This document shows positions 35,272 through 46,652 of a stretch of 64,000 nt of DNA, one piece after another; the stretch's first letter is position 1; each line of letters begins with the position of its first letter. Both the position numbers and the translations under genes were made by a program. The stretch is taken from contig JAWRVZ010000043.1 in NCBI GenBank assembly GCA_037043235.1, positions 3,757,001 to 3,821,000 of the forward strand, read 5' to 3'. The notes below the pieces were generated by a model, which worked only from the letters and a program-made list of their open reading frames with translations, was not told the DNA's origin and did no database searches. This DNA is from Rhodeus uyekii (Eukaryota; Chordata; Actinopteri; Cypriniformes; Acheilognathidae).

Positions 35272-37274
35272 GCTTGGTAACTCCGTCATGTTGTAAAAAT
35301 ATGCATATGTATGTCACTTTCTTATCTCACAAACCAAATCTCAGCAACAAATTGAAGTTGAAAATATTACTACAGAAACAAAAGTCCATTATAAGTGTCT
35401 TTTCCTATGTTTGGTTGTAGTAATTATTTAAAATAAAATGAAGAAGAAATAAACACAACCTCACAGAAGGCGAAGAAAGCTGTCAACAAGAGAGAACAGT
35501 GTCATTGCTGACACCAGTTAATTTCATTTTGTCTAAATGGCTTTTTTTGTTTCATTATTGTGACGATCTCTCACATGTAGAGGTGTGTTCTGTATCTGTG
35601 ACTTGATTAAATTCTTGACATGATAAATTATATTATAATTATATTATGTTCAAACTGCCTCTTTTTCCACTGCTGTCACCATTTAAGTGAATAAGTGGGG
35701 AAAAAATAGTGATTTACGCATTCATTGAATTTTATGTTCTGTTCTGGTTATTTTAATTTTGTACTGCTAATAATTTTCTCATTCAACATTTTCAAGGAGG
35801 GTTCCTTCAAGAAAATACCACTGGCATATGTGCGGTTCGGGTGCATGTGTTTATCAAGCAATCAGCAAAAATCTGTCAACATCATCAAATTAACAACACA
35901 AGCATGACATTATTGAATTGTATTCTGTTGAACATAAAAAAACAAGACAACCCAGGTCCTCGGGGAGTTAAAAAAAAAACTTAAATTAAAAACATTTCTA
36001 CAATTCAACAATTTTTCTAGCAAAAAACAAATTAGAAAAGGAAAGAGAGAGAGAGAGGGGTATTGAACAAAAGGAACATCCATTGAAAGTTAAATAACAT
36101 TGGACATAAAATAAGTTACAAAAAGTAATATATATTTTTTAATTACATAAAAGTGATTATAAGAATTGAATGTTAATTGTTCTGTAAACTATCGTTTTTG
36201 GCTTTAATTGTTCTTGAGGAAAAGCATCTCATTATCCTGATAATCCATTCAAATTTTCTTGTATCGAGAGAACTTAACATTTTGTAAAAACAAAGGTTTC
36301 TTAGTAGACTACAGATGATAATGTTAAGCAGCAGCAAGCACAAACCAATGCACAAAAAGGGGAATGGTTTACATTTGCTGAGGCTTTTAAACAATAAAAC
36401 TTTTTTCAAGCAGCAGTTTATCAAGTAACCTCAGCATTTCAGATCATAAAACTTAATAAAAAGTCAAAATTCCCTGCCATTTATGGCATTAGCGACATGT
36501 CGAACTGGAAGGAAATTCTAAGTATTCACTAGAACACACTCGATCAGAATGAAAACAGATGATGTCATCCATGGTGAAGCCCCAGATGAGTGTGTGTATG
36601 TGTGTGTGCGTACAGATTAATGGGAAACATTTAATGCACTGAGACTCTATGTTGAATTATCCCCTTTGGATTTTTCCTCTGCTATTACCTTCATCCTCTG
36701 GAATGCCTGTTTTAAATTTTAGAGTGCCTTGTTTCGTAGCTCTTTAATGCAGGGAGAAAATAATTTATAAAATGAAATGTTGCTCTCACAGGGAACACCA
36801 AATATGGTAAATCTTCTCTTCGTTTTATATTTTAATGAAACATTTTCTCTTAGCAAAAAAAATTAAATAAAAATCATTAAAAATTTCATAATTACATTGC
36901 AATGCATAGGTTGCTACCTACCTAGGTCTGATCAAACATGTTGAAAAGAGAATACAAAAACAACTTATTTGACAACTTCTCCATTTGTTAAAATGCCATG
37001 TTTTGTTGTGCTTTTAAAAAGTACTGCTGAGAGGCATACTGTATGTCTAGCAGTGAAGGCATGTTTTTATTTAAGTGTTAAGTGTGCGGTCTCCATCCTC
37101 TAGCTCTTACGAAAGCTCATTGTTTCCTGTGGATTGTTATTTTGTTAGTTCAAGACATCATAATTAATGATATTGTTGTTTCCATGTGGGGAAATAGCTT
37201 TGTTTTCTTGAGTGATCTCATGTGTCTGTCTCATGCTTAGCAGGTGCCTGATTTCGCCACTGACTTGACTTGTC

Positions 37275-37322
<48 letters not shown>
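37275..37322. repeat. (TG)n(AG)n microsatellite
   Basis: A short TG tract passes directly into 18-19 uninterrupted AG units. Confidence 0.95.
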
Positions 37323-37327
<5 letters not shown>

Positions 37328-38029
37328 AGTGTTCAAGTTGGCAATACTTATATATGTGTGTACATGATGTATCCACTAAACAGAGTTTTCAAAGCATCAC
37401 ACTGACAGTTTGTTGTCCTGGTGATGAGGATGTTTTCCTGTGATGTTAAATGTGTGTAACCGTGCATGAGCCGAACGATAAATCTTAAATGCATGTATAA
37501 TGTAAACAACAGCTCCATTACATGGCTGGACAACAAACTGAGAACAAAAACAAGATTTTAAAACACCTGATGAATGAAATGAAATCAACTCTGTGTGGAT
37601 ACCCTGCATTTGGGCTTGTGAAAATATGATCAAGTATGAATCATGTGATGAATGATTCATATATTTTATTCTGAGTGGCCTGAGGGCTGAGGGAGCTTTT
37701 TAGGTCCAGTGAACATTGCAAAACAGTGGGCCTTGTTATTGAACAATAACATAAGGGCCAAAATGTTGTCATCATTAATCACACTCAAGATGAGATTAAT
37801 GTAGGGGATTTACCTTGAAGAAGGCAGCTGCAGACATGTTAATGTATAGTATTTAGTGGTAAATGTTGTTCTATCTTGTCAACATAATAGATTACGCTTA
37901 AGTTTATTGCAGTTTCATTTGAAGGTGAACAAAAAAAAATCTCTTTTATCTATATCTTTTATCTATATAAACTCTCTTTTATTTATATCTCATGGACCTA
38001 AACAAAGTGATAAAAACAAATTTCACTGA

Positions 38030-38112
38030 TGTACGTTACATCCAAAGCAACTTACATTGCATTTAATGGTATAGATTTTACTAATGCATTCTCTGGGAAA
38101 CAAACCCATGAC
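38030..38112 (-). repeat. tRNA-derived SINE, decayed piece
   Basis: TACATCCAAAGCAACTTACATTGC and TCTGGGAAACAAACCCATGAC match the tail and B-box side of the fish tRNA-SINE in reverse orientation. Both ends are lost. Confidence 0.5.
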
Positions 38113-38472
38113 ATCTCCACTGTTTCAGCAGTAAATAGTTGTTTGAGTTGAGTACTTGTTGCTTGGCAAGCCACAGTTTCAAAGTATCTTCCCCAAGACT
38201 GAACCATAGAACACTTAAGCCCAAAGAACCCCCAAACTACAACTAGGATTATACAGAGACAGCTTTAAATCTTACTAAGAACTTGGTCTGCCAAAGCTAA
38301 AGACTTTTGGATGATAAATGTATATTCATTTTTGACTAAATAAGAACACTGGAAAAATCCAAATTGATCAACAATTAATTAGAATATCGGGAGGCAGACT
38401 AAAATCTTTTTTAACGTTGCGCTACACCACAATTAAACCAAAATCTAATCATTCATCCTCTCCCTTTCTCTT

Positions 38473-38483
38473 CCCCCCCCCCC

Positions 38484-38528
<45 letters not shown>
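38473..38528. repeat. Poly-C plus (CA)n microsatellite
   Basis: A run of C followed by about 20 CA units. Confidence 0.95.
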
Positions 38529-38530
<2 letters not shown>

Positions 38531-38559
38531 CCTTGTTTCTTCTGCCAAACCTTGATGGC

Positions 38560-38760
38560 TTAGACATACAGCTCTCCTTGCAGAGCTAGGAAAAATGCTG
38601 AAATCTTGATGATTTGCTTTATTAATGGAATTAATTTGTCATTAATCTCCTTGACCAAACAAACAGACAGGGGCTGCATATTATTCATAATGGATAATGC
38701 TGGAATCTCGTCTACGGCTTAAGTGTCCTTGCAAACAATTTATCACAGTATGAAAATACT
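38560..38760. promoter_or_regulatory. Candidate conserved non-coding element
   Basis: A compact, non-repetitive segment with clustered homeodomain-type AT cores (TTTATTAATGGAATTAATTT, GTCATTAATCTCC, TATTATTCATAATGGATAAT) flanked by balanced sequence. This is the texture of vertebrate developmental enhancers. There is no direct evidence of conservation from one sequence, so the call is an inference. Confidence 0.25.
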
Positions 38761-38807
38761 ATGGTGACCACAACTCCAAAAATTGTCTTTACACACGGAA
38801 ACCTTAA

Positions 38808-38945
38808 AGGGATAGTTCACACATAAGTGAGATTTGTGTAATCACTGTACTCAACCTCAAGTCACCCCATTGACTTTCATTGTATGGACAAAAACAGTTA
38901 AAACTATCAAAATATCTTCTTTTGTCTCCAGCAGATGCCATATTA
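38808..38945. repeat. Old fish interspersed repeat
   Basis: AAAGGGATAGTTCACACATA and CACCCCATTGACTTTCATTG are the hallmark end and interior of the cyprinid GTTCACCC-type repeat. Confidence 0.55.
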
Positions 38946-39250
38946 TGACCGATTGTTCACTATTCTGATGAGACACTACTCAAACATTGTAGATAAGTGT
39001 GCACTCTTCTCTATATTTAAGATTTTACTAAACTTTTAACTTGTTAATGTAACTAGTCTAATAACCTCTTTGCATTGTGTTGTGCAATCAATAAAACTCA
39101 TGCTTCAAGAAAACTTCTTCCACCGACTTAATTACTGGGAAAACACCTTAACACAGAGTGAGTTGATGTATTCCAGCATATTTGACACTCTTCATGCTGG
39201 TGCTACAATAAAACACATTTTTCACACTGCACTAACACTTTTCTTGATGT

Positions 39251-39301
<51 letters not shown>

Positions 39302-40062
39302 TGTTGCTCAGGATATTTTACACATTTCATTGACAGAAAACTACAGCTAGAATTACAGAGCTATCACACGACTCATCGCTGGCCTCATTCACATGAACGG
39401 ATAAGCGCAACAGAGCATGCAGCACAGAGAGCCACCCAGCCAATAAAAAACCCTGTTAAACTTTCATCTTTCAGGGGGCTATTATTTAACAGATCATTAT
39501 TAGCAAGTGGAGACACACTATATAACTCTGTTACATTAACTTATCCTGTGTTTTTCTTGTAATACGGCCACACACCCATCACAGATATGCTGTCCAACAT
39601 TAATTCAGCTATACATGGGTATATATACATGATCTTTCTTCTTTTTGACCTAGTTCTGTATGAGAATAAATTCATATCATCAAACAAGACCTAGAGTGAG
39701 TCTCAGTGAGAAACAGCTATCCCAGTTCAAGGGCAGACAGCGTATAAGTTTTGAAGATTAAAGACTTTCAAAAATTGACAGACTATGAAGCAGTATGAGA
39801 GCATTTCAGTCTCTCTCTCCAAAGGTGTGTCTCTCACACCTGTTTCATGTTCAGAAAACCCATGGCTCATCTAAGGAGTTACATAATGCCCCCTCGTTTT
39901 TTCATATCCCCTCATCCTCTTCTGCATTCCAGTCATCACTCTAAGGAAAACTGACACAAGATCAGTTCAATTATTATTCTAACCCCAGAAACTCTAGACT
40001 GTAAAAATAAATATTTTATCTTTAATTTTACAAAGTAAAACTGAATTTTTAGATATTTATTA
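38946..40062. other. No recognised gene
   Basis: AT-rich, with a TA microsatellite at 39254-39299. Confidence 0.4.
39254..39299. repeat. (TA)n microsatellite
   Basis: About 23 uninterrupted AT units. Confidence 0.95.
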
Positions 40063-40140
40063 CAGTAATACCTCGGTTTACGAGTGACTCAGTATACGAG
40101 CAAATCGGTGTACGAGCATTGTATCGGTGTGCGGGAAAAA
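40063..40140 (+). mobile_element. Tigger/pogo-type element end, solitary
   Basis: CAGTAATACCTCGGTTTACG, preceded by TA, then GTATACGAGCAAATCGGTG and GTACGAGCATTG, is the pogo/Tigger end type (compare CAGTGGAACCTCGAGATACG at 4493). I could not find the matching inverted end, so the right limit is unknown. Confidence 0.55.
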
Positions 40141-42246
40141 TATTCCTTCACCCATGCGCATTTTTGTGTGGAAAAATCTAACGCTCAGCATCATCAGGCG
40201 CATTTTTACTGGAAATATCCTAATGACAGCCTCTCATAAAACACTCACGCGGTCCCAAAACCCCTTTATCAACCCTTAACTCGTTCATTCTCTCAGCATT
40301 GCTCGGTTTAGTTGCATCAATCACCACAGTGCATTATTTTATAAGTTGTTGTTCATCCCGTTAATCATCACAACGAGTGTTACATGTGAATATGATGGAA
40401 CTTTATTAGCGGAGCATGTGTTACCAACACGACACATTGCATACTAATGAGGTTCACGTGTGTTCTCAGTCAGGGGGTAATGACGTTCTTAAAGGGCCAT
40501 ACACTTTTAGAGAACAGCATTTGTCACAATGATCTACATAAGTGATTTACAGTGGTTTTACCTCGTGTTGTTGCATTAATTGTGATCGCTATTCTTCACG
40601 TTGTAATATCGTTACAAATGATGAAGGAACTAGTTAATCTCATGTATTCAGTAAGTGTTAAGTTAACAGTCTTGTCACTTTAAGAGGGCGGGGTTTCAGG
40701 GGGGCTAGAGAGAGAGAGAGTTGAGTGTGAGGAATTAGAGAGGGCTCCGAAGCAGAGATACAGTTTTGATTCTTCTGTTATGTATGGCGTGGGTTGCAGC
40801 GAGAACAGCAATCCATTAGTTCTCAATAAAATCTCTGAATGAGAAGGAACCTTTCTGGTTATTATAAGTAGCAACGCTACAATGTAGTGAAATATATACG
40901 TACAGTACAGCATATAGAAAGAAGGTATGAAATTCTCCCTGTAAGCAGTAACACTATTTTTAACACTATTATCATTATCTTTGCGACCAAACAAATGCAG
41001 TCTCTCCCTCTCGCTCCAAGAAGTGTCATTCTGTCCTGGCGCAGATTAGAGGCTGGAAACTGATTCCAACGAGTCATGCTAGAGTGCCAAGTGGAACATA
41101 CTGTAACCTATATAGTTAACTTGGCCAGCTACGAAAATAAAATCCCCGTTACATAGTGAGCACACTGTTAATGGAGGTCCCCTGTGAGAACAACACGTTG
41201 GTGGTGCAGTTTCTGCCAAATAAAATAAATATGTTTCAAACAATAATTGCTATTCTGACTAGTTTGTGAGAATAATTGTTGCTCACTCTATACCTACTCA
41301 GCATATCCATTAGAGTTTAAGATGCCAATTGGGAGAGAAAAGCTAAATCGCTGAACCATTACAAGAGTTAACTCTGTGAACAGATACTCCCTTCAACATC
41401 CAAATTTCCAAAGTGATTGCCGAAATAATGGGGCTATTAGTGCATTGACATTATATTCCTTGTCAAACGCAGAGGGCAAAGCCAGTAATTTACAAAAGTC
41501 GAATTGGACATGATCCCTGTATTCTCTATTGGCAAAGGTTTTCTCACTCACCTGTTCGCTCACTCACTTCTATATCAGATTTCTTGTGCCGCTATTGTGA
41601 ATTATTCTTGGCTAGGTAAGCCCCATTCCGTATAGTCCACAAACGGCTATATCCAATGGAGTTCTGTACCATTATAAATGTTTTAAATAAAGTGTATTGA
41701 TTGTTCATTAAGGATGCACTGATGTTAAAATTCTGGCCAATTCAGAAAGCTGATAACATTTTAATAACTGATAAAGATAGCATGCAAAATGAGCATACAC
41801 AATTATTTAATAACAGTCAGTTAATTTTATACTGTATGTCATTTATAGCGAGTAGCCAAGCAACTACAGGCAGGTGCAGATCATTTGACTGTCTCTCTGT
41901 ATGTGGAAGCTGGACTCTTCTCATACACCTCAATCCCTCCAGACTCTTTAACTCTTCCATCCTCTCCAGCTGTCTTCTAATAGTCTTTCTGAAGTGTATT
42001 TTATTTTATGCTAATTTTTACTTCACATCTTGACACTTAGCTTGGCTGAAAGAGGCCCTTCTATCTGTCTTCTCTGGATGATTTTGGAAATTCAGCTGGA
42101 ACACGTTTTACAGCAACAATCAATCAAATACTGATACGTCAGACTCTCACCTGGAAAACATTCAAACTGGGCACATAGACAGAAACATATATGACATCAC
42201 TCATTCATATCTCCCATCATAAACGTTCACACACAAGTTTCTCCTT
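40141..42246. other. Mixed sequence, possible LTR-like piece
   Basis: The 40660-40890 part (CACTTTAAGAGGGCGGGG, a GA tract, CTCAATAAAATCTCTGAATG, then ATTATAAGTAGCAACGCTACA) has the texture of an LTR with a polyadenylation signal, but no duplicated flanks or partner were found. The rest is AT-rich with no recognised gene. Confidence 0.3.
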
Positions 42247-43460
42247 CAGCCGTGGACAAAAGTTTTGAAAATGACACAAATATTAATTTTTTATTAATAT
42301 TTAAAAGTTTTTTGCTTCGGTGTTTTAGATATTTTTCAGACATTACTGTGGTCTACAGAATTATAATAACAAGCATTTCATAAATGTCAAAAGCTTTTAT
42401 TGACAATTACATCAAGTTTATGCAAACGTCAATATTTGCAGTGCTGACCCTTCTTTTTCAAAATGTTCCTGATACTGTCAATCAATTTCTGGGCCACATC
42501 CGGACTGACGGCAGCCCATTCTTGCATTATCTGTGTTTGGAGTTTGTCAGAATTTGTGGGATTTTGTTTGTCCTCCCACCTCTTGAGGATTGACCACAAG
42601 TTCTCAGTAAGATTAAGTTCTGGGGAGTTACACGTTTTGTTCCTCGAGCCACTTAGTTATCACTTTTGCTTTACAGCAAGATGCTCCATCATGCTAGAAA
42701 ATGCATTGTTCATCAGCAAAATGTTGGGAAAGTTGCTCTCTGAGGATATTTTTGTACCATTCTTAATTCATGGCTGTGTTCCCACTCCCTTGGATGAGAA
42801 GCAACCTCAGAAGCACAGGATGCTTTACTGTTGGCAAAACACAGGACTGATAGCACTCACCTTTTCTTCTCCAGACAACCTATTTTCCAGACGCTCCAAA
42901 CAATCAGAAAAGGGATTCATCAGAGAAAATGACTTTGCTCCAGTCCTCAGCAGTCCAATCCCAGTGCCACTTGTGGAATATCAGTCTGTCCCTGATGGTC
43001 TTCCTGGAAAGAAGTGGCTTCTTTTGCTGCCCTTCTTGACACCAGGCCATCCTCCAAAACTCTTCGCCTCACTGTGGGTGCAGATGCACTCACATCTACC
43101 TGATGCCATTCCTGAGCTGGTGGAGCCCCGATCCTGCAGCTGAATAAATTTTAGAAGATGGTCCTGGCACTTGCTCAACTAGCTTGGGCACTCTGAAGCC
43201 TTCTTTACAACAACTGAACCTCTCTCCTTGACATTCTTAATGATCCGATAAATGGTTGATTTAGGTCCAATCTTACTAGCAGCAATATCCTTGCCTGTGA
43301 ACCCCTTTTTATGCAAAACAATGATGTTTCCTTGAGGGGAACCATGGTTAATAGAGGAAGAACAATGATTTCATGCACCACACTCCTTTTAAAGCTTGAC
43401 AGAGTGATCTCCAGATCTAAACTTAAGATCATTTTCATCTTATCAGTCTCAGCCAGAATA
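42247..43460 (-). mobile_element. Tc1-like transposon, decayed copy A
   Basis: The left end CAGCCGTGGACAAAAGTTTTG followed by AAAATGACACAAATATTA fits the fish Tc1 family ending CAGTCGTGGCCAAAAGTTTTG. The body is collinear with the second copy at 59986-61272 (TTTTATTGACAATTACATCA, CTCTTGAGGATTGACCA, AAATGCATTGTTCATCAGCA). The right end is eroded near 43460. Transposase is on the minus strand. Confidence 0.8.
42660..43345 (-). pseudogene. Tc1-like transposase, copy A, broken
   Basis: Minus-strand pieces: CIKRGSQARILLLVRLDLNQ and PFIGSLRMSRREVQLL correspond to the first helix-turn-helix. CQDHLLKFIQLQDRG, CTHSEAKSFGGWPGVKKGSK and HFFPGRP correspond to the second DNA-binding part and linker. Frame changes separate them, and the DDE region is not intact. 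Long open frames on the opposite strand (42463-43143) are antisense shadows. Function lost. Confidence 0.7.
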
Positions 43461-44805
43461 TTAATATTAGTGCAACCTGGAACACAGGTAAGTTATTTTT
43501 AAAATGTCAAAGCTGCTTCTTAACACACAACATTATGCATTATGAACAGTAGCATCCACGATCAGCTGCAATTTTAACTTATCTTTTTATTAGGTTGGAT
43601 TCGAACTGAGCACTCAACAAAACCCATAACACTAAACATGTCTTACACCACATTTTTGTTTTCGCTTTACTGATGTTTTATCTCATGTTTAATGACCTGT
43701 TATAACACTGGATAAGTTTTAGGTTGCCTTACACTACCCTATTTTGCATTACTGCATGTCTCTGGAAATAGAAAAGTATGTGTTGCCTTTTTCCACCCTG
43801 AGTGACCTCATTTGAACACAGATTTTACTGAGCTAGGCTTATGCCATCAGCTACTCAATGTCTGCCAAGATAAACGCCCTTTCTTTCTAATGTAACTCAG
43901 AAACATTTTGGTCGGCAGCAGAGTGAAGAACTCTGAACCAAAATCTGCACTACAGTTTCACGTGAAGCGCAAAACAATCTCACATCAATTAATCCCCAGG
44001 GTTTTTCATCTCCTACTAAAATGTTTTTGTTTTTTTTGTCTGCACTGTAATTAGTCAGACCTTCAAACGCAAAGCCAACATAAATATTCTTGTAGAACAC
44101 CTGGCACCAAAGTATAGCTTGTTTTTGATTTGCTGGCACAGATATGCATTCCCTAATCAAATTCAAATCTTGATTTGATTAAGAAATAATGAAAATATCA
44201 TAAATCTGCACAAAGATCTGAGACCGAACACCTTTGTCCTGTTTAGTTGCTGCAAACAATGAAAAATAAAACATTTAGGAGGAAAACCACAAGAGGATAG
44301 TTTGAATGTTACATAGATTAGTAACATACAATGAAGTCAGTGACACCACTTAGTTGGCAGTTGTTACACGAGGCACAAACTAAACTCATGAAGCTTGAGC
44401 CAGGACACAAAGCCAAAACACAACATATTATAATCAAACAGACATTGTTTCCCCTTGTTATGTAGTTGATGGGTGCATCAAATCTTTTCATAATGCTTTG
44501 CACAAGTTTGACATACTTCCAGCTTGTTAGGATCTTCTGACAGGCCGCATGCAAAAGTGCCTTGAGGCTTGTAGCATAAACTAAACAGTTTCCGCTACAC
44601 CTGAGCACTTACTCATCATTCAGACCACACGCTTTGTCAGGAGCTTTTCCTATGTTACTCTCTAAACTCATATCCATCCATGTCATGATGAGAACATGAT
44701 GGATGGAGAACGGCCCATTACTTTTGTTTTTAAACATATCCCGTGACCCCTCCTAAAACAGCACACGTACATACGTGCATGTTTCCACAAGGGCCCACAC
44801 ACACG

Positions 44806-44851
<46 letters not shown>

Positions 44852-45085
44852 ATGACTTAAACCCTGCCCTAAAGGCATAAGCTATGCTCATTAACACACA
44901 TTTGCACACATGCATTTGTAGTTCACCTTGGGCCACTGTACCCGTTGCTAGAGGCAACAGCATTGCATAAACAAGATGTGTAGCGGAATGAGAAAGCTTC
45001 AATGATTGTCCTATAATCTGAAACATTTCCGATAACACTAATTCAGTTCAATGTGTAGCACTAGAAAGTAGCATGTCATCTGTTA
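43461..45085. other. No recognised gene
   Basis: Mixed composition with a CA microsatellite at 44796-44848. No exon or named repeat recognised. Confidence 0.35.
44796..44848. repeat. (CA)n microsatellite
   Basis: Interrupted at its left by CGCA, then about 20 CA units. Confidence 0.95.
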
Positions 45086-45305
45086 AAGTGGTGTGAAAAA
45101 GAGTTTACCCGCCTTCCTGTTTGTTGTCTTGTTTGTTGTCTTGATTGCAACAACTGCAATCAAGCATTTGCGATAACTTACAATGAGTCTTTTACAGCAC
45201 TGTGGAGGAATTTTGGCCCTCTCATCTTTGCAGAATTGTTGTATTTCAGCCACATTGGAGGGGGTTCAAAAATGAACTGCCTTTTTAAGGTCATGGCACA
45301 GTATC

Positions 45306-45742
45306 TGTAACGATGCGAGGACAGGAAACATGTGCGATGCGGAACAAGACGGACGCAAGGCAGGTTTCCAACTGAAAATTAATTTAATAATAAACAAAAC
45401 AAAAGACTTTAAATACAAAACAAAAGAAGCACAAATGTGCATTAACTGAACTAAAATAAAACTCTGAACAAGAATCATGGTAAGAGAAGAGGCGACTAAC
45501 ATCTACATTGCAACTTCAACAACCGACAAACACAAGGGAAATGCAAGAGTGTTTTATACACAAGGGAATGACAAACACGTGGGTAGATTAACGATTAAGT
45601 GATCACACGACAGGTGCAGGGAGTGAAACAATGACCTTACAGACAGGAAGTGCACAGATGACACAGCTGACAGGAACTGTTCCCAAGACCTGACCAACAG
45701 GAAGTGACAAAGAAGACCCGACAGACAGGAACAAGTTTTACA
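45306..45742 (-). mobile_element. Solo LTR with GTATC target duplication
   Basis: Begins TGTAACGATGCGAGG and ends AACAAGTTTTACA, with GTATC on both sides (45301-45305 and 45743-45747). A TATA-box-like TGTATAAAAC lies on the minus strand around 45550-45559. Shares several blocks with the solo LTR at 20488-20828. It sits within the Tc1 element. Confidence 0.85.
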
Positions 45743-45754
45743 GTATCATTCGCA

Positions 45755-46010
45755 TTGATTTTAAAATTCTAATGCTCACCTATAAGGCCTTGCATGGTTT
45801 GACGCCACAATATTTGTCTGAAATTTTAACTGCATACACGCCAAGGCGCAATCTTCGTTCATCTAATTCTGTTTTTGTAATTGTTCCTACAACACGTTTA
45901 CGCTCTATGGGCTTTTTCTTCCTTTGCTCCCAAACTCTGGAATGCTCTGCCCAATGAGATCAGACATGCTGACTCTTATAGTGCTTTTAAATCTTCACTT
46001 AAAACTTGCA
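45755..46010 (+). pseudogene. L2 LINE ORF2 C-terminal fragment
   Basis: Reads ILMLTYKALHGLTPQYLSEI, then LTAYTPRRNLRSSN and VPTTRLRSMG, and after frame changes CSQTLECSAQ and SDMLTLIVLLN-like sequence. This is the conserved C-terminal tail of L2/CR1-type reverse transcriptase proteins (LTYKAL.G..P.YL..L...Y.P.R.LRSS). The reverse transcriptase and endonuclease domains are absent through 5' truncation, and frameshifts prevent translation. Its 3' untranslated part continues beyond the later LTR insertion. Confidence 0.8.
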
Positions 46011-46123
46011 TACAAATGATTATTATTGTGTGTTCTGCTTTGCTTTTTATATAATGCATCTTTCTCTTTTAAATTAATTCTAATGTATGTTTACTGTATT
46101 TATATGTTTCTGTGCAGCGCTTT

Positions 46124-46652
46124 TGTAACACAGGACTCACAGGCAGAGATCCAATTGCTGTGTCTTTAATAAGAGTGGTCGTACAGGCAGAATGGTCAGG
46201 GCAAACAGAGGTCAAGCATAGACGGTAATACAGGCAGGGATCACAAAGGCAGGCAGACAGAATCAGGATCGTAGAACAGGCGATGGTCAAGGCAGGCAGT
46301 TATCAATCATAGACGTTATTCCAGGCACAGGTCAGGGCAGGCAGAACAGGATCAAAACACAGGTAAACAGGCAGACTCAGCAACAAGATAACCAGGCAGG
46401 GATAATAACGCTCAGAATTGACAACCAGGGCTAACAAGACTTCGAGATGAGTGTAAGAATGAAGCAGTGCTTTATAGTCCAAGTAATGATAAACAGGTGG
46501 TGTGGCAAACAGTGATGATGGAGTCCAGGTGTGTGTGTGTAATCAGTCCAGTGTGATGGTTGCTGGGAAATGTAGTGTGTAGTGTAGAGTCAGTATATGT
46601 GTGAGCTCCCTCTGGTGGCCATGGAGGGGAGCACAGAGCTCATATCATAACA
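46124..46652 (-). repeat. 3' LTR of the Pro-rich element
   Basis: Same 529 bp as the other LTR. TATA box at 46471-46476 and ATTAAA complement at 46165-46170. It abuts the polypurine tract at 46653-46668. Confidence 0.9.

Larger units (their letters stand above)
35272..38472. other. AT-rich stretch without recognised gene
   Basis: Contains a TG/GA microsatellite at 37275-37322 and an old SINE piece at 38030-38112. The segments 36530-36720 and 37690-37840 have complex sequence and could be conserved non-coding DNA, unproven. No exon pattern recognised. Confidence 0.35.

Noticed and set aside
40660..40890. Complete solo LTR
   Set aside because: It has LTR-like texture and a polyadenylation signal, but no matching termini or target duplication could be found.
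42463..43143. 226-codon plus-strand frame
   Set aside because: It is antisense to a decayed Tc1 transposase. The minus strand shows the recognisable transposase pieces.
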